Below are positions 27,091-34,901 of a stretch of 62,705 nt of DNA, in pieces. Source of the stretch: JACMLD01 sp038229695 (GTDB taxonomy: Bacteria; Bacteroidota; Bacteroidia; Chitinophagales; Chitinophagaceae); NCBI GenBank assembly GCA_038229695.1, contig JBBROE010000009.1, positions 1 to 62,705 of the forward strand, in the 5' to 3' direction. Numbering within the stretch: position 1 is the first letter of the stretch; every line of letters starts with the position of its first letter. A model generated the notes under the pieces. That model was given only the letters and a program-made list of their open reading frames with translations, did no database searches and was not told the origin of the DNA. Made by a program: the position numbers and the translations under genes.

Positions 27091-27813
27091 TTACCCCGGC
27101 TCATGTTGAAGCACCGTGATCTTCGGACCCGTGGCGCCGGCGCCGGAAGAAATCCCCGAAAAAATAAAACTGTAAATTCCCCTGGACAGCAGGGGAAAAC
27201 CGTTAATGGAAGCCATTACCAGCCCGGTCCCGGTTTTTTTTATTTTCAGCGTGTAGGCCTCCCCGTGGTATTTAATGGAGTTGAAAGCCTGTGCAGCCGT
27301 AGCGGACGGTACGGGTCCAATAAAGCCAGCTGCACTATCCAGCCTCAGGCTGTCTGTTGTGCCGTTTACCAGCCATACATCAGCCCTGGCATTGCTGTCC
27401 GGGGATAAATCAATCAGCCTGTATTTAATTGTCGCAGTGTCGGGCAGGGAAAGATCATCAGTAAGTTGCAATATTTGCGGTCGCCCCGCCGGCATTGCGG
27501 TGTCGTACAATATAAAAGTAGTTCCCCCGGACGCCTTGCTATAAATATTTTTCCGGAGCAGTGTGTCCGTACCGGCCACCACGGTGAGCAGGTTGGTACC
27601 TGCCGGTGCGTTAAGGTAAGGGGCTGAAGGGGTACCCGACGACTGGCCCTGTGCCAGCGCGGAGGACAGCAATGCATTGTCGTTCCAGGTCGCCGACAGG
27701 GTCGCCACCGAGGAGGTTGCATTATAAAAAATGACACGGGTGTTAATCGTCCCGGTCTTGCTGCAGCCGGTCATCAGCAAAAGGGAAAGTCCACATTCCA
27801 GTAACTTACGCAT
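27091..27813 (-). CDS. DUF4397 domain lipoprotein
   Basis: A 240-residue lipoprotein: signal MRKLLECGLSLLLMTGC with lipobox, then a beta-rich domain of the DUF4397 type (VIFYNATSSVATLSATWN, NLLTVVAGTD, YRLIDLSPDSNARADVWLVN). Two tandem DUF4397-like halves are suggested. Function unknown. The earlier in-frame ATG at 27855 is not used because the lipoprotein signal starts at 27813. Confidence 0.75.
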   Translation of the reverse strand: MRKLLECGLSLLLMTGCSKTGTINTRVIFYNATSSVATLSATWNDNALLSSALAQGQSSGTPSAPYLNAPAGTNLLTVVAGTDTLLRKNIYSKASGGTTFILYDTAMPAGRPQILQLTDDLSLPDTATIKYRLIDLSPDSNARADVWLVNGTTDSLRLDSAAGFIGPVPSATAAQAFNSIKYHGEAYTLKIKKTGTGLVMASINGFPLLSRGIYSFIFSGISSGAGATGPKITVLQHEPG

Positions 27814-28316
27814 CGTAGAGTCTTTTTGCCCCGGCCGCCGGGTAGGGTCATTCACCGTGATTTGCCGGCATCCTCCCCAAAAATAAAGGAATCAGGGCTA
27901 AGGTGACCGCCCCGGCCCCTTATTCTGTCTTTCGCACCCCCCTCCTGTGTTATTCGTCGCAGCCCGCCGGTTAACAAACCACCTGCAATCGTTAAGCTAG
28001 AAAAAATCCGGGTCGTTACCGGAAATTACGGGTAAGTTTACGCCGCGAAAATCGACCCTTCGGCCTCAATTTGATAAATTTCAGGCAGATTGTTTTCATT
28101 TTACACAACCCCCGGTACTACAATAACGTAAATATGTTGGGCGAGGGGCGAGCTGACCCCGGTCACCCAACAGGGTTAAGGTTCGTTGCGTATACCGTGC
28201 GGGTTTTGATCGGAAGTTGATCCGAATCGATAACCGCGTTGTGAAAGTGCCACCCCAACCCATTTTTTGCCAGAACTGCCTTTCTTGAAAACCGATAAGA
28301 TTTACAACAAGTATCT
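27814..28316. other. Gene-free region upstream of the M43 protease, with a structured hairpin
   Basis: About 500 bases without a gene between divergent units. A two-tier hairpin, TGTTGGG (28135-28141) with CCCAACA (28166-28172) and inner GGGG/CCCC arms (28145-28148, 28157-28160), lies about 145 bases ahead of the protease start. It could be a leader structure or part of a promoter region. I found no clean -33/-7 promoter pair. Confidence 0.45.
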
Positions 28317-30461
28317 ATGAAATTAGTAAGGACTGCTTTCTTCGTTTTGTTTACCGGCCTGGTGGCCTCCGCTGCTTTCGGTCAGAAATACAATAAAATT
28401 ATTCCCGAAAAATGCGGGACGATGCAGAACCTGGAACTGCAATACCGGGGCAACCCGGCTTTCAAGGCGAAATTTGAGGCGGAGAGAAGACGTTTTAACG
28501 ACGCGATGAAACAGGGCGCCCACCGGGTGGCGGGCGATGGAAACCGCACCTATGTAAATATTCCGGTGGTTTTTCATGTCGTGCTTACGAACCAGTTGCA
28601 GGTTACGGATGCCCAGTTGCAGGCACAGCTCGACACCATCAATAAGGATTATGCAGGTTTAAACGGGGATTCGGTTGTCATCCCTTCCTATTTCAAACCA
28701 CTCTTCGGCAAATCTCAAATCCAGTTTTGCCTGGCGCGCCAAACGCCGTCCGGCGATCCCACTTCCGGCATCGAACGGATAACAACCGCTAAAACGTCTT
28801 TTCTCAATACCGATAACGGGGTTAAACATGCGTCCAGCGGTGGAGCGGATGCTTGGGATCCCTCCAGCTACCTGAACGTTTGGGTATGCCCGCTTTCAAA
28901 TGGCTTACTGGGCTATGCAACATTTCCCCAGCAGGATGTGGATACGGATCAGGGCGTGGTAATTGAATACCGGTCGATCCCGGGCAGTACAGCCTACCCC
29001 CAGTACAGCGGAGGAAAAACGCTGACCCATGAGATCGGTCATTATTTCAACCTTTACCATATCTGGGGTGATGATAACGGCGCCTGTACGGGAACGGATT
29101 ACGTTGAGGACACGCCGAACCAGGGAAATTCGAGCAATGCCTGCGGTTCCGGCATAGTTACAGACGCCTGTACCCCTGCCGGCAATGGTATCATGTACCA
29201 GAATTATATGGATTACACCTACGACCAGTGCCTTGTCTTGTTTACTGTACAGCAGGTTTCCCGCATGGAAAGTGCCCTCTTTACCTACCGATCCTCGCTG
29301 CTGAACTCTATCGGGTGCCAGGCACCAGTAGTGTATAACCTCGATGCACAGTTGCGGTCGGTCAATCAGCCTTCGCAACGCATCTGCAACAACGTTTTTT
29401 CACCGGATATTATATTGGCTAACCGTGGTTCGCAAACACTCACGAGCGTAACAATCACGACCCTTGTTGACAACGTCGTAAAGAATACCTACACCTGGAC
29501 AGGCAGCCTCGCCATGGCAGCTTCTGTTGACGTGGTGTTGCCGCCCGTTACCACAACAGCTGGCACCCATGTGCTGACCATAACCCTTTCCAAACCCAAC
29601 AGTGGTACAGACCAGAACACGGGCAACGACGCACTCAGTAGAACCTTCCAGTATAATGACCCCGTGACCGCGGTACAGGAAAGCTTTGAAGGAAGCCTGT
29701 TTCCTCCAACAGGCTGGGATATCGTGAATCCTGACCGGTCGATCACCTGGCAGCGGGTGACGGGTATTGCTAAAACCGGCAATGCCAGTGTCATGATTGA
29801 TAATGCAGACTACAGTACTATCGGACAGCAGGATTACCTGCGCCTTCCTGATGTAAGCCTCGCCGGCGTCGATTCTGCCTTCTTTTCGTTCCAGGTGGCT
29901 GCCGCCACCTACACGCCGGTTGCTACCGCCGGTAACACCTGGGATACCCTGGAGGTGCTGATTAGTAAAGACTGCGGCCAGACCTACACCAGTTTATATA
30001 AAAAATGGGGGGCCACCCTGGTTACGCATACCGCCGCAGATTCAGCCGCCTTTGTGCCTTCGGCATCGGAATGGCGGAAGGATAGCATTAACATCAGTAA
30101 TTATATTGGTGCAGGCAAAGTGCTGCTGGCTTTCCGGAATACCACGGGTTTTGAAAATAACATATACATAGACGACGTAAACCTGCGGACGGTGACCATT
30201 AATCCCAACCTGAAAAGCAGGGGATTTTTGGTGACGCCAAGTCCGACCAATGGGCCTGTGGTTATACAGTTCTACCCACAGCCCACCAATATAAAAAGTC
30301 TGCAGATTTTTAACCTTGCCGGGCAGAAAGTTGCCGAGGCCATACCGCAGGGACAATCCAATTATTACCAGCTGAACATTAGCCGGAATGCCCCCGGTAT
30401 TTATGTGGTGAGGGTGGTTATGGGCAACGAGGTGATCACGAAGAAGATTGTGAAATTCTGA
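28317..30461 (+). CDS. M43 family metalloprotease with T9SS sorting domain
   Basis: A 714-residue secreted pappalysin-type (M43) zinc metalloprotease. Signal peptide MKLVRTAFFVLFTGLVASAA. The zinc site HEIGHYFNLYH (H238, E239, H242, H248) and the Met-turn region MYQNYMDYTYDQC are present, with acidic and Cys residues typical of the family between them. A beta-rich domain follows, then a C-terminal T9SS type A sorting domain (about 635-714) with GFLVTPSPTNGPVV and GIYVVRVV. It is probably exported by T9SS and acts extracellularly. Confidence 0.92.
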   Translation: MKLVRTAFFVLFTGLVASAAFGQKYNKIIPEKCGTMQNLELQYRGNPAFKAKFEAERRRFNDAMKQGAHRVAGDGNRTYVNIPVVFHVVLTNQLQVTDAQLQAQLDTINKDYAGLNGDSVVIPSYFKPLFGKSQIQFCLARQTPSGDPTSGIERITTAKTSFLNTDNGVKHASSGGADAWDPSSYLNVWVCPLSNGLLGYATFPQQDVDTDQGVVIEYRSIPGSTAYPQYSGGKTLTHEIGHYFNLYHIWGDDNGACTGTDYVEDTPNQGNSSNACGSGIVTDACTPAGNGIMYQNYMDYTYDQCLVLFTVQQVSRMESALFTYRSSLLNSIGCQAPVVYNLDAQLRSVNQPSQRICNNVFSPDIILANRGSQTLTSVTITTLVDNVVKNTYTWTGSLAMAASVDVVLPPVTTTAGTHVLTITLSKPNSGTDQNTGNDALSRTFQYNDPVTAVQESFEGSLFPPTGWDIVNPDRSITWQRVTGIAKTGNASVMIDNADYSTIGQQDYLRLPDVSLAGVDSAFFSFQVAAATYTPVATAGNTWDTLEVLISKDCGQTYTSLYKKWGATLVTHTAADSAAFVPSASEWRKDSINISNYIGAGKVLLAFRNTTGFENNIYIDDVNLRTVTINPNLKSRGFLVTPSPTNGPVVIQFYPQPTNIKSLQIFNLAGQKVAEAIPQGQSNYYQLNISRNAPGIYVVRVVMGNEVITKKIVKF

Positions 30462-30534
30462 CCGGGTTAATTCAGCGCTTCGGCAGATGATGTAATAAAA
30501 GTGGGCGGAATCAATATCTACAGACTCTTTTTAT

Positions 30535-32040
30535 TTACGACTTACTTTGTTCAATCCATTTTTCCAGGGCCTGAACCAGCTTGCGGTCGTTGCTGAGGCG
30601 GGGTAATTTATTCTGCCCGCCCAGCTTGCCAATGCTTTTCATGTATTCGATAAACCCATTTTTCTGCACCGGCGTGATGTGGAGCCGCTGCAGTATGTTA
30701 CCGGACACGAGGTCGTCGTAATAGATGTTTTTCTGCCGGAGGTTCCTATCCACTTTTTCCGCGAAGGCAGGAAGGCTTTCCGGAGCTTTTTCAAATTCCA
30801 CAAACCACTCGTGAAAACTTTTGCCACTCCCCTGCTGGATCATCGGTGCCACGGTAAATTCAGTAATACGCACCCCTTCCTCCTGAGCGGCTTTCATGAG
30901 ACTGAATTCAACCTCTTCGCCGATGACGTGTTCTCCGAAGGCGGATATAAAGTGCTTGATACGGCCGGTTACTATGATCCGGTAAGGATCGGTGGAGACA
31001 AACTTTATCGTATCACCGAGGTTATATCCCCAAAGCCCGGCGTTGCTGTTGATGACCATGGCGTAATTCTCCCCGGCTTTCACGTCGCGGAGGCTGATAC
31101 GCGGCGGATCTTTCTCCATAACAAGGGCGGCAGGAATAAATTCAAAAAATATTCCGCTGTTGGTGTTCAGCAGCAGGCCCTCTGATTCGGTCGAATCCTG
31201 AAAAGCAAAAAATCCCTCAGAGGCAGGAAAGGTCTCGATGCAATCAATTTTTTTACCGATGCTGCCGAAGAGTTTCGCTTTATAAGGCTCAAAATTGACC
31301 CCGCCATGAACCAGCACAGACAGGCTGGGGAAAAGTTCAGCAAGGGTCTTACCACTGACCTGGGTCAACCGGTCAAAATACATCTGCATCCAGGGCGGGA
31401 TACCGCTTATCAGCGTCATATCCTGGCCGAGGGTCTCCTCCACTATCTTGTCGAGCTTGGTTTCCCATTCTTCTATACAGTTGGTCTCATAGGTAGGCAG
31501 CTGATTGGTGCGCAGGTACCTCGGAATATGATGGTTTACGATGCCGCTGAGCCGGCCCGTAGGAATACCGCCTACTCTTTCCAGTTCTGGCGATCCGGAC
31601 AGGAAAATCATCTTTCCGTCGGCAAATTTGTTATTGCCGGAGGCAGCCATATAACAAAGCAGCGCATTCCGGGCAGTATTGATGTGATTGGGTATGGAAT
31701 CGTGGGTGATGGGGATATATTTCACCCCGCTGGTGGTACCGGATGTCTTAGCCAGGTAAATAGGCTGCCCTTTCCATAAAACGTTGTGTTTGCCGTCTTT
31801 GATTTGATCGATCCAGGGGATCAATTGCTCATAGTCACGAACCGGAACCGCCTGCACATATTCTTCATAAGTCTTGATTTGCTGCAGTTTATGCTCTCCC
31901 CCGAATATCGTTTTACTGCCGGTTTTCAGCAAGTTTTGCAAAATTCCCTGCTGATCGGCCACTGCTGCAACCATGTCTTTTCTAACCTGTTTTTGGACAT
32001 AGGCGGCAAAGGGTTTGGCAAGAAATGACTTGACTTTCAT
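30535..32040 (-). CDS. GH3 auxin-responsive-promoter family protein (acyl-adenylating)
   Basis: A 501-residue member of the GH3/JAR1-like adenylate-forming superfamily, which conjugates small acids to amino acids in plants; the bacterial substrate is unknown. The ATP-binding segment YLAKTSGTTSGVKYIPITHDS (about 100-120), FYASEGFFAFQD-like FPASEGFFAFQDS, and the C-terminal TGRIKHFISAFGEHV with EFTVAPM are seen. The start at 32040 is preferred over the ATG at 32064 because MKVKSFLAKPFA is the conserved opening. Confidence 0.85.
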   Translation of the reverse strand: MKVKSFLAKPFAAYVQKQVRKDMVAAVADQQGILQNLLKTGSKTIFGGEHKLQQIKTYEEYVQAVPVRDYEQLIPWIDQIKDGKHNVLWKGQPIYLAKTSGTTSGVKYIPITHDSIPNHINTARNALLCYMAASGNNKFADGKMIFLSGSPELERVGGIPTGRLSGIVNHHIPRYLRTNQLPTYETNCIEEWETKLDKIVEETLGQDMTLISGIPPWMQMYFDRLTQVSGKTLAELFPSLSVLVHGGVNFEPYKAKLFGSIGKKIDCIETFPASEGFFAFQDSTESEGLLLNTNSGIFFEFIPAALVMEKDPPRISLRDVKAGENYAMVINSNAGLWGYNLGDTIKFVSTDPYRIIVTGRIKHFISAFGEHVIGEEVEFSLMKAAQEEGVRITEFTVAPMIQQGSGKSFHEWFVEFEKAPESLPAFAEKVDRNLRQKNIYYDDLVSGNILQRLHITPVQKNGFIEYMKSIGKLGGQNKLPRLSNDRKLVQALEKWIEQSKS

Positions 32041-32125
32041 AGTCGAACCGTTAATTACCGGCAAAGATAGACGGATAGCAGGGTCCGGCTATGTTATTTA
32101 TAGGGGGAAATAAATGGATTTTGAA

Positions 32126-32156
32126 TTTGCCCGTATTAAAAATTCACTTACTTTTG
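32126..32156 (+). promoter_or_regulatory. Bacteroidota-type promoter of rplU-rpmA
   Basis: TTTG at 32126-32129, then 19 bases, then TACTTTTG at 32149-32156. This fits the -33 TTTG and -7 TAnnTTTG consensus with optimal spacing, 22 bases before the rplU start. Confidence 0.75.
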
Positions 32157-32177
32157 CACTCCTTAAATCGGATTATT

Positions 32178-32480
32178 ATGTTCGCAGTAGTAAAGATAGC
32201 CGGCCAGCAATTTAAAGTAGAAAACGGGCAAACATTGTTTGTTCCCCGCGTCGATGGTGCCAGTGGCGACAAAGTGGAGTTTTCAGACGTGCTGCTTACG
32301 CATGGCGAAGGCAAAGTGAATACCGGCGCCTCGTTGCAGGCAATTGTGAAAGCGGAAATTCTCGGTCAGGTGCAGGGAGATAAAGTTATTGCCTTCAAAA
32401 TGAAAAGGAGGAAAGGCTTTCGCAAGAAAACCGGTCATCGTACTAAATATACTAAAATCAAAATTGAAAGCATCGCATAA
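32178..32480 (+). CDS. rplU: 50S ribosomal protein L21
   Basis: Binds 23S rRNA in the large subunit. The opening MFAVVKIAGQQFKVENGQ and the basic C-terminal part KMKRRKGFRKKTGHRTKYTK are diagnostic. It is 100 residues from the ATG at 32178; the in-frame ATG at 32091 lies upstream of the promoter and is not used. Followed by rpmA after 57 bases, the usual pair. Confidence 0.97.
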   Translation: MFAVVKIAGQQFKVENGQTLFVPRVDGASGDKVEFSDVLLTHGEGKVNTGASLQAIVKAEILGQVQGDKVIAFKMKRRKGFRKKTGHRTKYTKIKIESIA

Positions 32481-32537
32481 CCTATTGCGTGGCATATTAC
32501 CGGTAACGGCAATTCATTATTAATAAAATAGATTCTC

Positions 32538-32804
32538 ATGGCACATAAAAAAGGCGAAGGCAGCGTAAAGAACGGACGTGACTCGCAGAGCAAACGTTTG
32601 GGCGTAAAAATTTATGGCGGCCAGCCTGCCATTTCAGGCAATATCATCGTTCGCCAGCGCGGAACGGTATACCATCCCGGTACAAACGTGGGTGTTGGAA
32701 AAGACTTTACCCTGTTTGCCCTCACTGATGGATTGGTAGAATTCAGAAAAACAAGGGGCAATAAAACTTTCGTTTCTGTCAATGCTGTAGCCGCGACTGC
32801 TTAG
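32538..32804 (+). CDS. rpmA: 50S ribosomal protein L27
   Basis: An 88-residue large-subunit protein near the peptidyl-transferase centre. MAHKKGEGSVKNGRDSQSKR and the conserved GGQPAISGNIIVRQRGT segment are present. There is no N-terminal extension of the type cleaved in Firmicutes. It follows rplU, as in most bacteria. Confidence 0.97.
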   Translation: MAHKKGEGSVKNGRDSQSKRLGVKIYGGQPAISGNIIVRQRGTVYHPGTNVGVGKDFTLFALTDGLVEFRKTRGNKTFVSVNAVAATA

Positions 32805-32817
32805 TAAAAATTTAACA

Positions 32818-32840
32818 AATACCAAAAAAATTTTGGTATT
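32818..32840 (+). repeat. Short perfect inverted repeat after rpmA
   Basis: AATACCAAAA/TTTTGGTATT with a 3-base A loop lies 14 bases after the rpmA stop. It could be a weak terminator or a stabilising hairpin before the histone-like gene; there is no T-tract. Confidence 0.5.
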
Positions 32841-32904
32841 CTGAAAGAAGTTTATATTTTTAACTTCGTTAAATTCTTTTACTAACCAATTAAATTCAAA
32901 AAAC

Positions 32905-33042
32905 ATGGCCACTGCAAAGAAAGCCGCAAAGAAAAAGTCAATGCCTATGCCTAAGAGAAAGGCAGCTAAAAAGGCAGCTCCCAAGAAAAAGGCAGCAAAA
33001 AAAGCAGCTCCTAAGAAGAAAGCTGCCGCTAAGAAGAAATAA
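32905..33042 (+). CDS. Lys/Ala-rich histone-like small protein (H1/Hc1-like)
   Basis: A 45-residue protein built from KKAA-type repeats (MATAKKAAKKKSMPMPKRKA, then KKAAPKKK units). It resembles the C-terminal tail of eukaryotic H1 and bacterial Hc1-like DNA-binding proteins seen in Bacteroidota. Such a strongly basic, Ala/Pro-rich protein is predicted to bind nucleic acid and act in the nucleoid or in RNA binding. It is the third gene after the rplU-rpmA promoter and ends in a terminator at 33070, so it may be co-transcribed, though an A/T-rich stretch at 32850-32880 could also be its own promoter. Confidence 0.75.
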   Translation: MATAKKAAKKKSMPMPKRKAAKKAAPKKKAAKKAAPKKKAAAKKK

Positions 33043-33069
33043 CTTCTTAACGACAAGAAATAAAAATCA

Positions 33070-33096
33070 AATCCTGGCAGTTGCCGGGATTTTTTT
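33070..33096 (+). terminator. Intrinsic terminator after the histone-like gene
   Basis: AATCCTGGC/GCCGGGATT hairpin (33070-33091) with a GTT loop region and a trailing T7, 28 bases after the stop. Confidence 0.85.
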
Positions 33097-33163
33097 ATGC
33101 CCCGCCTGTCCGGGCAACAGGCGGTTTTCTATTTTTGTTACGCGATACCATAACGCTCACCAC

Positions 33164-34846
33164 ATGACTGACAATAACTTTATCGCCGACCAGTTTTCCC
33201 TCCTGTCCAAACTCATGGATATCCATGGGGAAAATTCTTTCAAGTCGCGATCCTATGCCACGGCCGCTTTTACGATTGAAAAACTACCCATGCAGGCAGC
33301 GGATACCGATCCGCAGGAACTGGCACGCGTCCGGGGTATCGGCGACTCCGCCGCCAGGAAAATCGCAGAAATTCTCGAGACCGGTAAAATGGCTCAGCTG
33401 GAAGAAATCCTGCTGCAAACACCGCCCGGCGTACTGGAAATGCTGCAGGTGAAAGGGATAGGTCCTAAGAAAATTTCTACGATCTGGAAAGAAATGGAGA
33501 TCGAAAGCCTGGGTGAGCTGCTTTATGCCTGCCAGGAAAACCGGCTGCTTCACTTCAAAGGATTTGGCGAAAAAACACAACGCAATATCCAGGAAGCCAT
33601 CGAATATTATATGCAGAACCAGGGCAGTTTCCTGTACGCGGAAGTGTCTGCTTTCTACCCTTCCATCCTCACCTACCTGCAACAGCAATTTTCCGCAGAC
33701 GCCGTTGCCGTAACGGGCGACTTCCGCCGGCAGCATCCCATTATTGACGCGCTCGAGTTTGTTGTTGCACAACCCATCGACAAAATAAAGCAGGCATTTC
33801 AAACCGCGCATCCCCCTCAACTGCTGGAAGAGACTACTGATAAACTGACGTACAAACTGAGAAACGGCCTCGTCCTCCGGTTATACAGCGCCACAACGCA
33901 CTTCGGTGCTCGGCTGCTGGCGACTACCGGTCCTGTTTCATTTACCGATAAGTTCCACACGCTGTTTCCCGGTGCATGGGCCACTTCAGCCGGCACCCTC
34001 ACGGAAGAAATACTGTTTTCCACGGCCGGCCTTCCCTTTATTCCTCCTTACCTGCGCGACATTGATGGCGTACTTGCCCGTTCAACGGCTCATGAAAGCG
34101 TCATTACCGAAGCCGATATCAAAGGCATCATTCATACCCACAGCAACTGGAGCGACGGCAGCCAGACCATTGAGGAAATGGCTGAAACCGCAATCGCCAA
34201 GGGCTTCGAATACCTGGTGATCAGCGATCACAGTAAGAGCGCATTTTATGCCAACGGACTTAAAGAAGATCGCATCAGGGAACAACACCGCCAGATTGAT
34301 TCCCTCAACGCGAAATATGCCCCATTCCGAATTTTCAAAAGTATCGAGTGCGATATACTGAATGATGGCAACCTCGACTACAGCAATGACGTGCTCGCCA
34401 CATTCGACCTCGTGATAGCTTCGGTTCATTCCAACCTGAAGATGCCAGAGGAAAAGGCGATGCAACGTTTGCTCGCGGCCATCAGCAATCCTTATACCAC
34501 CATTCTTGGTCATGTTACCGGCAGGTTGTTATTAAGCCGGAAAGGTTACCCGGTCGACCATAAAAAAATTATTGCCGCATGCGCGGAAGCGGAAGTGGTT
34601 ATTGAATTGAATGCGCATCCCCGGCGGCTGGACATGGACTGGACGTGGATCCCCGAGGCTATGGACAAGGGCGTCCTGATTTCGATCGATCCCGATGCGC
34701 ATGCCACAAGCGGGTTCGACGATTGCCGGTTTGGTGTGCTGGCCGCGCAGAAAGGAGGCCTGGCGGCCGAAAGGAACCTGAGCAGTTTCAGCCTCGGCCG
34801 GTTTGAGCAATTTTTGCTGGCACGGAAAAAGACAAAAGGGATTTGA
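33164..34846 (+). CDS. polX: PolX-like protein: degenerate polymerase X core plus PHP nuclease domain
   Basis: A 560-residue protein with the PolX layout: N-terminal HhH DNA-binding region (VRGIGDSAARKI, VKGIGPKKISTI, FKGFGEKTQRNI), nucleotidyltransferase palm (about 175-300) and C-terminal PHP domain (about 320-560). PHP metal ligands look complete: IIHTHSNWSDGS, VISDHSKSAFY, SIECDIL, SVHSNL, ELNAHPRRLDMDW and IDPDAHA. In contrast, the palm motif expected as G-S/-x-RR...GDxD reads GDFRRQHPIIDALEF (185-199), so the two catalytic aspartates appear replaced by A196 and E198. It may therefore act mainly as a PHP 3'-5' exonuclease or phosphatase in base-excision repair, rather than as a polymerase. 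Confidence 0.82.
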   Translation: MTDNNFIADQFSLLSKLMDIHGENSFKSRSYATAAFTIEKLPMQAADTDPQELARVRGIGDSAARKIAEILETGKMAQLEEILLQTPPGVLEMLQVKGIGPKKISTIWKEMEIESLGELLYACQENRLLHFKGFGEKTQRNIQEAIEYYMQNQGSFLYAEVSAFYPSILTYLQQQFSADAVAVTGDFRRQHPIIDALEFVVAQPIDKIKQAFQTAHPPQLLEETTDKLTYKLRNGLVLRLYSATTHFGARLLATTGPVSFTDKFHTLFPGAWATSAGTLTEEILFSTAGLPFIPPYLRDIDGVLARSTAHESVITEADIKGIIHTHSNWSDGSQTIEEMAETAIAKGFEYLVISDHSKSAFYANGLKEDRIREQHRQIDSLNAKYAPFRIFKSIECDILNDGNLDYSNDVLATFDLVIASVHSNLKMPEEKAMQRLLAAISNPYTTILGHVTGRLLLSRKGYPVDHKKIIAACAEAEVVIELNAHPRRLDMDWTWIPEAMDKGVLISIDPDAHATSGFDDCRFGVLAAQKGGLAAERNLSSFSLGRFEQFLLARKKTKGI

Positions 34847-34901
34847 CTGAAACATCAGCGATGGGCAGTTGAATCGACGGAACGGAAATGGATGGATATC
34901 G

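Noticed and set aside
32905..33042. Microsatellite or non-coding Lys-codon repeat
   Set aside because: It has an ATG start, unbroken frame, stop and terminator, and repeats vary at third positions, as in a coding gene.
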